The position numbers and the translations under genes are program-made. Below, one piece after another: positions 1 through 7,275 of a stretch of DNA of 22,983 nt (its first letter is position 1; the number at the start of each line of letters is the position of its first letter). The notes below the pieces were generated by a model. The model was not told the origin of the DNA, did not search any database, and was given only the letters and a program-made list of their open reading frames with translations. This stretch comes from an uncultured Eubacteriales bacterium (lineage in GTDB: Bacteria > Bacillota > Clostridia > Christensenellales > Aristaeellaceae), in NCBI GenBank assembly GCA_900553315.1, contig USCW01000010.1:1-22983 (forward strand), in the 5' to 3' direction.

Positions 1-11
1 CTCTGAGAGAA

Positions 12-46
12 GCCCCTCTCCCCCCAGACCCCTCTCTTCCGAAGAG
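12..46. repeat. GC-rich pyrimidine tract, possible end of a dispersed palindromic repeat
   Basis: The first 50 bases carry runs of C broken by CTCT, ending in the palindrome CTCTTC-C-GAAGAG (34-46). The style matches the C-rich arm of the hairpin at the other window edge (22948-22983), which suggests the same dispersed intergenic repeat. This is inference from composition and partial similarity only; no full copy is visible. Confidence 0.3.
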
Positions 47-125
47 CGGCTGGCGCTTGGGGTGAGCTTTTCTTCTGAGTTGGTTCCGCCTGAGAGTGCG
101 GTTGTTTTCTGATAAGCTTGGTTGA

Positions 126-156
126 GTCCACGGCGGCTGACAGAGCCGCTGCGGAC
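126..156. repeat. Imperfect 13-bp inverted repeat
   Basis: Arms 126-138 and 144-156 pair with two mismatches around a 5-base loop. No T-run follows on either strand, so it is not a convincing terminator. It lies just beyond the stop codon of the IS5-type remnant and may be leftover element sequence. Positions 47-168 otherwise show nothing recognisable. Confidence 0.35.
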
Positions 157-168
157 TGCCGACTTATC

Positions 169-318
169 TTATCCCGCAGAGGCACTTGTTTCTAAGGGGC
201 GGTTACAGTAAATGACGGGCTTCCTCTTGAGGCGTGTTTGCAGAGAGATGCAAAGCAGCGGCTCTAAAATTTCCCATGCTCTGTCGCTGATATCATGGCG
301 ATGCTGAGCTTTCTCCAT
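169..318 (-). pseudogene. IS5-type transposase, N-terminal remnant
   Basis: The minus-strand ORF starts at ATG 318-316 and runs 49 codons to TAA at 171-169. Its first 22 residues, beginning MEKAQHRHDISDRAWEILEP, match the typical opening of IS5-family transposases, in which HDISDRAWE is followed by a leucine-rich stretch and then a conserved Gly/Trp region. After residue 22 the similarity stops and the rest reads as unrelated sequence, so only the start survives. A GAGGGTG ribosome site precedes the ATG, and a TATAAT on the minus strand at 354-349 is probably the old element promoter. No catalytic DDE residue remains and it cannot be functional. Family assignment is from recognition of the N-terminus, not a database search. 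Confidence 0.7.
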
Positions 319-354
319 GATGACACCCTCTTTACTGTGCGAGAGTCATTATAC

Positions 355-623
355 CACTTATCTCGTGTAGACATAACCTATGATAATGCGGCGATGGAAA
401 ATTTCTTCGGCACACTAAAAACAGAATGTTTGTATTGCTCTACTTCACCACTCGTGCTGAAGTAGAGCAACTTGTTATGGAGTACGTTGATTTTTACAAT
501 TTTGAGCGCATCTCACTCAACAAAGGTTTTATTCTTATCGAAAATCAGAAGCAAGACTGCGTAATTCTATGAAATTCTACGACAGCCTTTTATTTTTGCA
601 TCTGTTGTTTTGGGAACAGTCCA
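355..623 (+). pseudogene. IS3-family OrfB transposase, frameshifted C-terminal remnant with right terminus
   Basis: From 382 the plus strand reads DNAAMENFFGTLKTEC, the segment holding the last catalytic Glu of IS3-family integrase cores. This frame hits a stop at 463. From 444 a second frame continues the same protein with FTTRAEVEQLVMEYVDFYNF followed by ERISLNKG, typical of the OrfB C-terminus. A frameshift therefore lies near 430-444. Upstream residues LSRVDITY correspond to the usual MSRKGNCY. The sequence ends in gggaacagtcca (612-623), which looks like the IS terminal inverted repeat; the 14-mer 611-624 recurs at 3818-3831. Everything upstream of the last ~80 codons is lost. The boundary with the IS5-type remnant, near 345-355, is approximate. 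Confidence 0.8.
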
Positions 624-637
624 CCTCTTTTCTGTAG

Positions 638-666
638 TTGCTGTGCAGCGCATTTTGCGTTATAAT
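638..666 (+). promoter_or_regulatory. Sigma-A promoter of the two-component operon
   Basis: TTGCTG at 638-643 and a perfect TATAAT at 661-666 are separated by 17 bases. The predicted start site is about 28 bases before the sensor kinase ATG. The -35 box lies only 15 bases beyond the presumed IS3-type right terminus at 623, so the IS remnant is the immediate upstream flank. Confidence 0.8.
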
Positions 667-700
667 AAAATTCAAGATAATTTGATAACAGGAGGCTGAC

Positions 701-2431
701 ATGAAGGAGCATCGTCGGCGCTCACTGCTCAGCAGGCTTACAGTCATGTTTTCTGTCATCATTCTGCTGGGCTGTGCGGTGATCTGCGTTTATACCTACC
801 GCATTGAAATGAACCAGCAACTGGAAGAATGCTATAATACTAACATAGTCATGCTGCGGACGCTGGGACAGGAAATGGACAACACGCTGGCGCAGGTGGA
901 GATTTTGACCCAGGAGCTTGCCTATGATCCCGATGTGACGCGCATTTTTCGGGAGCAGAACCTCAACCGTTTCATTATAGATTTGATGTTTAAAGCTCAG
1001 CGGCGTGTGGAGATCTCTGAAAGCCATCTGACGGGGTTGAATGCGGATGTGCTGCTCGTCCGCCCGGATGATAAAATGCCTGAACGCTATGGACTTTGCG
1101 TCAACGCGTCTTACATGGCAAATCGGCTGGACTATACAGACTTTCTGCAAAGCGGACAAAGCGTAGGCTGGAGCAGCGCCATGCGCGCGGATGCACGAAC
1201 CATCAGCTATTTCCACAGCGTCTACAGCGCCTACAGCGGCATGCAGCCCAGCATTGGCGTAGTCATGTGCAGCATCAACACAGACCGATTGTTCCAGATT
1301 TTACAAGGCGTGGAGGGCATACTGGTCATGGATGGCGAAGCACTGGCCTATTCCCATGACGGCGCAACCCCTCCCCCGCCGCAGGGACTGCGCAGCGACA
1401 GTCTTCAATCCGAAAACGTGTTTTATGTGGCGCAGCCCCTGGAACGATTGGGCTATACCCTGACCATTGGTACAGCCATGCAGCCCCTTCGGGCACAGGC
1501 GCTGCACAATGCGCTGATGAACATGGCAGTCGTTCTGCTGACGGGCTTAGTGCTGCTGGCGGCAGTACATTATCAGGTGCGCAACATGCTCAGCCATTTG
1601 GAAATGACCCGCAGGGCGGTGCTTGATCTGTCCGAGGACGCTGACCTCGCTGCGCGGCTTCCGGATCATTGGAACGATGAAGCTGGCGATCTGGCGGCAG
1701 CCTTCAAGCGTCTGAACAGCCGGGTAAATGAATATTATCATCGTCTGCTTCAGGAGGAAAAGGACAAGCGCCGCGCCCAGCAGATTGCGCTGCAATATCA
1801 ATTGAATCCCCACTTTCTGTTTAATTCCCTCTACTGGCTGCAATTGCAGCTGGAGGAACGCGAGGTGGATGAGGCGCTAAGCGATGCTATTGCGCAGTTG
1901 GGGCAGGTATTGCATTACAACCTGGAGGAGCATTTTACTGCCACGCTGGCGGCGGAAAAGCAGATGGCGCGGTCCTATGTGAGCTTCATGAGCGGCATGA
2001 AGGGCAGTCCTATCACACTGCAAGTGGAGCTGCCCCACGCATTGGAAACCCAGTCCGTGCCGCGCTTTACGCTTCAGCCGCTGCTGGAAAATGCAATTCA
2101 GCATGGCTTTATCAAGGACAAGCCGCTGCACCTGACCGTCAGCTTTTCTCAACAGTTTGCTGAGGGAATGCTCTGCATCCGTGTGATGAACGACGGCAAG
2201 CCCATCGATCCCCAGCGGCAGGAGGAGCTGAACGCCTATCTGGCGCAGCCCCAGCCTGCATCTGCAGGGCAAGGCGTTGGGTTAAGCAACATTCGGCGGC
2301 GACTGATGCTGTTTTACGGTGAGTGCGTGTCCCTTCGCGTGGCTTCCGATGTGAACTGCACCAGTGTGACCATTCTGCTGCCCATTACCAAGGAGAAAGG
2401 ACAGAGCGTGCATGAGGGTACTGATCGTTGA
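701..2431 (+). CDS. Sensor histidine kinase, YesM/LytS type
   Basis: This 576-residue membrane kinase starts at ATG 701 after GGAGG at 691-695. Transmembrane helix 1 is about residues 13-33, an extracytoplasmic sensor region spans 34-270, and helix 2 is about 272-290. A HAMP-like linker covers ~291-345 and is followed by the His_kinase family core. The phospho-acceptor is H371 in the motif LNPHFLFNSL, the N-box is LLENAIQHG (N464), and the glycine-rich ATP lid is GQGVGLSNIRRRL (523-535). Length and order match YesM-type kinases, which usually pair with AraC-type regulators to control sugar ABC importers. The gene overlaps the downstream regulator by 20 bases, implying co-transcription and translational coupling. 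The ligand is unknown. The neighbouring LplB/LplC-type importer at 3861-7275 is the natural target by context, an inference rather than something shown. Confidence 0.95.
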   Translation: MKEHRRRSLLSRLTVMFSVIILLGCAVICVYTYRIEMNQQLEECYNTNIVMLRTLGQEMDNTLAQVEILTQELAYDPDVTRIFREQNLNRFIIDLMFKAQRRVEISESHLTGLNADVLLVRPDDKMPERYGLCVNASYMANRLDYTDFLQSGQSVGWSSAMRADARTISYFHSVYSAYSGMQPSIGVVMCSINTDRLFQILQGVEGILVMDGEALAYSHDGATPPPPQGLRSDSLQSENVFYVAQPLERLGYTLTIGTAMQPLRAQALHNALMNMAVVLLTGLVLLAAVHYQVRNMLSHLEMTRRAVLDLSEDADLAARLPDHWNDEAGDLAAAFKRLNSRVNEYYHRLLQEEKDKRRAQQIALQYQLNPHFLFNSLYWLQLQLEEREVDEALSDAIAQLGQVLHYNLEEHFTATLAAEKQMARSYVSFMSGMKGSPITLQVELPHALETQSVPRFTLQPLLENAIQHGFIKDKPLHLTVSFSQQFAEGMLCIRVMNDGKPIDPQRQEELNAYLAQPQPASAGQGVGLSNIRRRLMLFYGECVSLRVASDVNCTSVTILLPITKEKGQSVHEGTDR

Positions 2432-3425
2432 TGATGACCAGATGATTTGCAACGGCACCGCCCGTCGGCTGGAAAAATGCGGCATTGCCGACCTTGACAG
2501 CATTTGCTGCGCCTACTCCGGCGAGGAAGCGTTGAGCATCTTTCAGAAGGAAACGGTGCATGTGCTTTTCTCGGACATTCGCATGAACGGCATGACCGGG
2601 CTGGAGCTGATTCAAGCCGCCAAGCAGCTTCAGCCTTATACCGTGTGCGTTGTCGTGACAGCCTATGACCAGTTTCAGTATGCGCAGCAGGCCATTCGCG
2701 TAGGCGTGCATGATTTTCTTGTCAAGCCGTGCAGCGGCAGGGAAATGCGGGAGCAGGCGCTTCATGCCGTCAACTGCATGACCGACACGGAACCGCGGCG
2801 TCGCAGGCTGCTGGATGAAGCCCTGTGTGCGGCGGTACGTCAGACTGGAGCGCCTGTAAATGAGCTGTTCCGCTATTATGCCATGGAAGCACCCGAGCAG
2901 CTTCGGCTGGTGCGGTTCTCTTCACCGGATGTGCGCTGGAAGCCACAGCCCGGTTGGAGCTATCAGCCGCTGAATGCCGATTTTGCCCTGATAGCTGCAA
3001 ACGTCATTCCCCCGTCCACAGAAGGCAATGTGCTGGGTATCAGCGATGTAGGCAGCAATCTGTGCGCCCTGTACCAGCAGGCAGGCGAGCAAAGCAGCAG
3101 CAATCACCAAATTGTTGTCAGGGCGCGGCAGTATGTGCAGGGGCACCTTTGTGAACCGCTGGACATGGCGATGGTCGCCAATGTCATGAATCTCAGCTAC
3201 AGTTATTTCAGCCGCATCTTTCATGAGGAAACAGGTATGCCCTTCTCCAAATATTTGCAGCGCCTGCGCTTGGAGGAGGCTGGGCGGCGGCTGCTTTCCG
3301 GGGAAAAGTTGGTAGACATTGCCAAGCATCTGCATTATCAAAATGCCGCCAACCTGTCTCGCGCCTTTGCCAAGGAAATAGGGCTTTCCCCCAGCCAATG
3401 GGTGGAACAGCAGACGTGCCGCTGA
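2412..3425 (+). CDS. Response regulator with AraC-type DNA-binding domain (YesN type)
   Basis: The protein has 337 residues. The receiver domain (about 1-120) begins MRVLIVDDD, with acidic pocket D7-D9, phospho-acceptor D55 in FSDIRMNG, switch residue T83 in VVTAYD, and K105 in DFLVKP. A poorly conserved linker covers ~125-235. The C-terminal ~100 residues form two helix-turn-helix units of AraC/XylS type, with the typical stretches SYSYFSRIFHEETGMPFSKY and NAANLSRAFAKEIGLSPSQW. The ATG lies inside the end of the kinase gene, with AAAGGA about 10 bases upstream. As the cognate partner of the kinase it should bind direct repeats before a transporter promoter; I could not identify its operator. 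The gene converges on the solute-binding-protein gene. Confidence 0.95.
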   Translation: MRVLIVDDDQMICNGTARRLEKCGIADLDSICCAYSGEEALSIFQKETVHVLFSDIRMNGMTGLELIQAAKQLQPYTVCVVVTAYDQFQYAQQAIRVGVHDFLVKPCSGREMREQALHAVNCMTDTEPRRRRLLDEALCAAVRQTGAPVNELFRYYAMEAPEQLRLVRFSSPDVRWKPQPGWSYQPLNADFALIAANVIPPSTEGNVLGISDVGSNLCALYQQAGEQSSSNHQIVVRARQYVQGHLCEPLDMAMVANVMNLSYSYFSRIFHEETGMPFSKYLQRLRLEEAGRRLLSGEKLVDIAKHLHYQNAANLSRAFAKEIGLSPSQWVEQQTCR

Positions 3426-3550
3426 CCACAAATCTCCTTCCCCTCTCCCGCAAAGCAAGGATAGCCAAACCGCACGTCCGGTGATACAATAGTCTTACGC
3501 TGGCCCTGCCGTGCAAGGCGGCGGGCATGCCGCGTGAAAGAAGCAATCGC

Positions 3551-3640
3551 ATGAAAATTCTGGTCTTTGGATCGCTCCATATTGAGCATACTTCGTATCA
3601 CCTGCGCAAATGTCATTTTTTCAGGCAAGAGCAAAAATGA
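3551..3640 (+). pseudogene. PfkB-type sugar kinase (ribokinase-like), N-terminal remnant
   Basis: ATG 3551 opens 29 codons beginning MKILVFGSLHIEHTSYHL and stopping at TGA 3638-3640. The start closely resembles PfkB/ribokinase-family N-termini, which read MKxLVFGSLNID followed by Y-x-(V/L)-x-HFVRxGET. The later residues HFFRQEQK may correspond to HFVRxGET. A full kinase needs roughly 300 residues, including a GAGD motif, and none of this is present downstream. The gene is broken at the palindrome 3595-3658, whose first arm lies within the coding sequence. A TACAAT box at 3485-3490 could be the old promoter. Its place behind a sugar two-component pair and beside a sugar importer suggests the locus once encoded a matching kinase. 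The identification rests on about 15 well-matching residues. Confidence 0.55.
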
Positions 3641-3658
3641 CATTTGTGCAGGTGATAC
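3595..3658. repeat. Long palindrome, 26-bp arms, 12-base loop
   Basis: Arms 3595-3620 and 3633-3658 pair along 26 positions with a single non-Watson-Crick position, which is a G:U pair in plus-strand RNA. The loop is 3621-3632. No T-run follows on the plus strand, so a simple intrinsic terminator is unlikely. The first arm reads in frame with the kinase remnant, while the second looks like an inverted copy of it. This fits an inverted duplication made by template switching. Such a palindrome would be genetically unstable. Confidence 0.85.
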
Positions 3659-3661
3659 TAA

Positions 3662-3830
3662 CTAGTAGCTATTTCTGTATATGTTTCCCCCTACTCATGA
3701 CGAGTTCTCACTGCCTCTGCCAGTTCTTCCAGCTTTGTGTATCTTCTTGTCATAATAAAACCTCCTGTCGCAGTTTGTATGTTGCAACAGGAGGTCTCTT
3801 TTTTATTGTCCGTTGGGTGGGAACAGTCCA
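3662..3830 (-). pseudogene. IS3-type OrfA, N-terminal remnant with left terminus
   Basis: On the minus strand, ATG 3753-3751 opens MTRRYTKLEELAEAVRTRHE, then TAG, then GETYTEIATS, then another TAG. Reading the first TAG as a mutated CAG restores a helix-turn-helix N-terminus of the kind found in small OrfA proteins of IS3-type elements (…GKTYREIAE…). An AGGAGG site sits 7 bases before the ATG. The element end is probably tggactgttccc at 3830-3819, identical in inverted sense to the terminus at 612-623. The inner part is lost at the palindrome. Whether this and the 355-623 remnant came from one copy or two cannot be told. OrfA assignment is moderate, because the peptide is short and interrupted. 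Confidence 0.5.
3760..3806. terminator. Hairpin between convergent operons; bidirectional terminator or OrfA ribosome-site lock
   Basis: Arms 3760-3772 and 3783-3795 pair over 13 bases with one G:U pair in minus-strand RNA. On the plus strand the stem is followed closely by TTTTTT (3799-3804). On the minus strand it is followed by TTTTATT. It sits between the response regulator and solute-binding-protein genes, where a two-way terminator is expected. The same stem buries the AGGAGG of the OrfA remnant, a known way for insertion sequences to block read-through expression. Both roles may be true. Confidence 0.65.
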
Positions 3831-3860
3831 CGCTGCTCCCATCCCCCGGTTGGCAAGACA

Positions 3861-5393
3861 TTAGTCAGCGAAGGTGTAACTTGTGCCGTTCAGCTCGTTG
3901 TAGGCCGCCAGCAACGAGGTACGAACCTGTTCGCCGCCCATCGCCAGGTAGGTGCTTACGTAAGAATCCCAATCCTTGTCCAGATCGGATTCGCCGGTGA
4001 TGAACTTGATGCCGGCTTCCTTCACATAGGACTCCAGGTCGCTGTTGTAGGACACGAAGTCATCCGAGGTCAAGCCCATGAACAGATCGGTGTACACCGG
4101 CACGTTGGTGTAGGTGGCAATGGAGGCTTGATACAGGCGGCTGGCCATGGTGTCGCTCAGGGAGCGGACGGAGTTCTCCACAGGGATGTAGTAGAAGAAG
4201 CGATAGCACTGCATGTCGGAAACTTCGTTGCCCAGCTTGTCCTTGCCGTCGATGCCGAAGTACCAGTCGATGTCGCCGTTGGCATCCTGGGTCCAGAACT
4301 GGCCTTCAACGCCCCACATCAGGGTGCGCTGACCCTCGATGGAGCAGGCGTAGTCAATCAGGGACAGCACGGCTTCCACATTCTTCGTGTTGTAGCCGAT
4401 GGCGAAGTAGTTCTCGCAGGGATCCTGACCGATCACGCCGGACTTGCCGTCGGGACCCACGGGAGGATTCATGATGGCGATGGAGTCTTCGGGGTTAGTC
4501 TCGGTGTAGGCATAACGCGCAACAGAGTTGCCCGCGCCGCTCCACCAACTGTTCCACACGCCGAATTCGCCGCGCACCCACTTTTCGTAGGTCTGCTGGT
4601 CATTGGCGGTGAACATTTCGGGGTCGATCAGGCCCTCGGCGTAGATGTCGCGCAGGTAGGTCAGCGCGGCCTTGTAATCCTCGCTCAGCACATTGGTGAC
4701 AACCTTGCCATCTTCGCCCAGGAAGTAGCACTGGTCGGGACGGGCACCAAAAGCGCCGAAGAAGGGGGTCAGGGAGTTGTAGGTACGGCTGCCGCTGAAG
4801 CCGTAGGTGTTTTTCTGCTGATCACCATCGGGATCATCATTGGTGAAGGCCCGCATGACATTCGTCCAGTCGTCCAGGGTCACGGGCATCTCCAGACCCA
4901 GCTTCTCCAGCCAGTCGGTGCGGATGTTTTCCGTGTAGTAAGAGCGGGCAATGGTCACGCTGGGAATGCCGTAGATGCGACCGTCGATGCTGGTGCGCTT
5001 CAGCATGTCCTCGGCAGTATAGCCATTCACCGTGGACAGGTATTCCATGATGTGGGGATAGTTACCGATCAGGTCGGTCAGGTCATAGAACGCGCCCTCA
5101 GCCGCATAGCCCTGGAAGGTGTTTGCGTCCATGAAGGCCACCAGATCCGGCACGTTGCCGCCGGTGATGTACAGGGCCAGCTGCTGCTTCCAGTTGTCGC
5201 CGCCCTGGATGAGGTTCATGTCCACGCCGATGTCCTCAATGACCTTTTGACGAGTCATCTCGGTGAACTCGTTCATGGGACGGGAGGACTGATAGAACAT
5301 GTCGATCTTGACAGGCTCATCCGCCAGAGCCGAGACGCTGACCATGGACAGCGCCATGGCTGCGACCAGCAGGAAGGAAAGGAATTTCTTCAT
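3861..5393 (-). CDS. Extracellular solute-binding protein of a carbohydrate ABC importer (LplA-like)
   Basis: The 510-residue protein should capture substrate, probably an oligosaccharide, outside the cell and deliver it to the two permeases upstream in the operon. The signal peptide is clear: MKKF, a hydrophobic core (~5-20), and a signal peptidase I site ALA-DEP after residue 24. There is no cysteine lipobox, which is odd for a Gram-positive binding protein. The mature part has features of family-1 solute-binding proteins: GGNVPDLVAF near residue 80, DGRIYGIPS near 138, then the WLEKLGLEMPVTLDDW stretch. The ATG at 5393 follows an AGGAGG on the minus strand at about 5405-5400. The gap from the upstream permease is 59 bases. 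No ATPase gene is in the window, as is common for this class, which uses a shared MsmX-type ATPase encoded elsewhere. Confidence 0.93.
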   Translation of the reverse strand: MKKFLSFLLVAAMALSMVSVSALADEPVKIDMFYQSSRPMNEFTEMTRQKVIEDIGVDMNLIQGGDNWKQQLALYITGGNVPDLVAFMDANTFQGYAAEGAFYDLTDLIGNYPHIMEYLSTVNGYTAEDMLKRTSIDGRIYGIPSVTIARSYYTENIRTDWLEKLGLEMPVTLDDWTNVMRAFTNDDPDGDQQKNTYGFSGSRTYNSLTPFFGAFGARPDQCYFLGEDGKVVTNVLSEDYKAALTYLRDIYAEGLIDPEMFTANDQQTYEKWVRGEFGVWNSWWSGAGNSVARYAYTETNPEDSIAIMNPPVGPDGKSGVIGQDPCENYFAIGYNTKNVEAVLSLIDYACSIEGQRTLMWGVEGQFWTQDANGDIDWYFGIDGKDKLGNEVSDMQCYRFFYYIPVENSVRSLSDTMASRLYQASIATYTNVPVYTDLFMGLTSDDFVSYNSDLESYVKEAGIKFITGESDLDKDWDSYVSTYLAMGGEQVRTSLLAAYNELNGTSYTFAD

Positions 5394-5452
5394 AGGAATG
5401 CCTCCTTTTTTATTTCAACAGACGCACTGTCTGCTGAGAATCGCTTCATGTG

Positions 5453-6328
5453 TCAACCCTTCAGGGAGCCGACCATTACGCCCTTGACGAAATAGCGCTG
5501 CAGGAAAGGATACACACAGATGATGGGCAGCGCGGTGATGACGATCATGGCACACTTGAGCATCTCCGAGGGCATGGACTGTGCCGCGTCATCATAGAGC
5601 AGGGTATTGAATTCACTGGACATCAGGATCTGCCGCAGGATGGCCTGAATCGGATACTTCGTGCGATCCGTAATGAACAGGATGCTGTAGAAGTAAGCGT
5701 TCCAATAGCTGACCGCATAGAACAGGGTAATGGTCGCAATGGACGGCAGGGAGATGGGCAGCAGGATGCGCAGGAAATACTTGAAGTAGGAGCATCCGTC
5801 AATGGATGCGGCCTCATAGAGGGCGTTTGGCACACCCTGAAAGAAGTTGCGCATGATAATGGTGTTGTAGGTGCTGACCGCAAAGGGCAGAATCAGCGAC
5901 CAGCGGGTGTCCAGCAGCCCCACGTCCCGCACCAGCAGATAAAAGGGAACCAGACCTGCGTTGAACAGCATGGTGAAGACTACAAGCAGAGTCAGCAGAT
6001 TGCGTCCCGGCAACTCCCGGCGGGAAAGCACGAAGGCGCTGGTGCAGGTCAGCAGCATGCTGATGACCGTGCCGACAATCGTGATAAATAGGGTATTGCC
6101 ATACGCTGTAGGTACCAGATTGTTGCGGAATACCTGCTGATAAGCATCCCAGTTCAGCCCATCGGGCCATAGCAGCACCACGCTGTTGGTCACATGGCTG
6201 ATGGAAGAAACAGATGCCACAATGACGTACCAGAAGGGATACAGAGTCAGCACGATGACGATGAGCATAAACAGGGTATTGACCCAATCGAACACGCGCT
6301 CTTTTTTGCTGATAATGCGGCTGCTCAC
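5453..6328 (-). CDS. Carbohydrate ABC transporter permease (LplC/YtcP-like)
   Basis: This inner-membrane permease has 291 residues. The first helix is about 13-37, and further hydrophobic segments give the usual six of the MalG-like group. The EAA loop that contacts the ATPase reads ALYEAASIDGCSYFKYFLRI, with LLPISLPSI following. The C-terminus RYFVKGVMVGSLKG is characteristic of LplC/YtcP proteins. The start codon is GTG (6328-6326), giving a 4-base GTGA overlap with the preceding permease gene; GAGGGGGG lies just upstream. It partners the LplB-like permease and the solute-binding protein. The substrate cannot be read from the sequence, but family members mostly carry sugars or oligosaccharides. 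Confidence 0.95.
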   Translation of the reverse strand: MSSRIISKKERVFDWVNTLFMLIVIVLTLYPFWYVIVASVSSISHVTNSVVLLWPDGLNWDAYQQVFRNNLVPTAYGNTLFITIVGTVISMLLTCTSAFVLSRRELPGRNLLTLLVVFTMLFNAGLVPFYLLVRDVGLLDTRWSLILPFAVSTYNTIIMRNFFQGVPNALYEAASIDGCSYFKYFLRILLPISLPSIATITLFYAVSYWNAYFYSILFITDRTKYPIQAILRQILMSSEFNTLLYDDAAQSMPSEMLKCAMIVITALPIICVYPFLQRYFVKGVMVGSLKG

Positions 6329-7275
6329 CAGATTCCCCCCTCTCCGTCCGTCATGCGCTTGGTGATGATGTTGGTGGTAATGACCAGCACAAAGCCGATC
6401 AGCGATTTAATGAGACCCACTGCCGTGGCTTGGCTGAAGTTGTTGGTGGAGTACAGACCCACGCGGTAGATGTAGTAGTCCAGCGTTTCGCCGGTTTCCA
6501 GCACCATATCGTTGATCAGAATGTAAATCTGGTCAAAGTTGACGCTGAGCAGATTGCCCACCTGCAGAATCAGCATGACGGAGATGGTCGTGCGGATGCC
6601 GGGAAGGGTAATGTGCCACAAGCGGTTGAAGCGGTTTGCGCCGTCAATGTAGGCGGCCTCATACAGCTCCTCATCCACACCTGTGATGGCGGCAAGATAC
6701 ACAATGGCGGACCAGCCCATGTTTTTCCAAATGCCGGACACAACCACGATGCCGCGGAAATAGGCGTTCATGCCTGTGAAATTCTGAGCCGTACCGCCCA
6801 TGGCAACGATCACATTGTTGATGGTGCCAGTGTTCAGGCTCAGCAGCATGTATACCAGACCACCCACCACAGACCAGGAGATGAAGTGCGGCAGGTAGCT
6901 GATGGTCTGCACCGTCTTCTTGAAAGCGGAGTTGCGAATCTCATTGACCAGCAGCGCAAAAAGAATGGGAATAGGGAAGCCGATGAGCAGGTTCTGGAAG
7001 CTGATAATCAGCGTATTGCGGAACGCGCGCCAGAACATGGGGGCTTCAAACATCTTCTCAAAGTTATCCCAGCCCACCCAGGGGCTGCCCGCAATACCGC
7101 GAATGACCGAAAACTTGCGGAATGCAATGGAGACGCCGCCCATGGGCATGTAACAAAAAATGATATACCAGGCCAGCACCGGCAGAAACAACAGGTAGAG
7201 CTGCCAGTATTTGGTGACTGCGCGCAGAAAGCGCTTGCCCAGCGGGGACTTAGATTTCGATAACCTGACCGTCAT
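6325..7275 (-). CDS. Carbohydrate ABC transporter permease (LplB-like)
   Basis: With the ATG at 7275 the permease has 316 residues. An upstream ATG at 7314 adds 13 residues, but its nearest purine-rich site lies only 2 bases before it, so 7275 is preferred (AAGGGA about 12 bases upstream). The first helix is near residues 26-45 (LYLLFLPVLAWYIIF). The EAA loop reads EELYEAAYIDGANRFNRLWH with ITLPGI following. The ending ITKRMTDGEGGIW is usual for LplB proteins. The gene overlaps the end of the metallo-hydrolase gene by 26 bases and the next permease gene by 4 bases, so all are one transcript. It forms the membrane channel together with the downstream permease. Confidence 0.93.
   Translation of the reverse strand: MTVRLSKSKSPLGKRFLRAVTKYWQLYLLFLPVLAWYIIFCYMPMGGVSIAFRKFSVIRGIAGSPWVGWDNFEKMFEAPMFWRAFRNTLIISFQNLLIGFPIPILFALLVNEIRNSAFKKTVQTISYLPHFISWSVVGGLVYMLLSLNTGTINNVIVAMGGTAQNFTGMNAYFRGIVVVSGIWKNMGWSAIVYLAAITGVDEELYEAAYIDGANRFNRLWHITLPGIRTTISVMLILQVGNLLSVNFDQIYILINDMVLETGETLDYYIYRVGLYSTNNFSQATAVGLIKSLIGFVLVITTNIITKRMTDGEGGIW

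Noticed and set aside
577..762. 61-codon minus-strand frame over the IS end and kinase start
   Set aside because: It covers a strong plus-strand promoter and the start of the kinase and has no support.
3813..5495. Long plus-strand open frame (560 codons) opposite the solute-binding-protein gene
   Set aside because: It is antisense to a clear, signal-peptide-bearing gene in a GC-rich region. The protein has no recognisable domain and the frame has no ribosome site.
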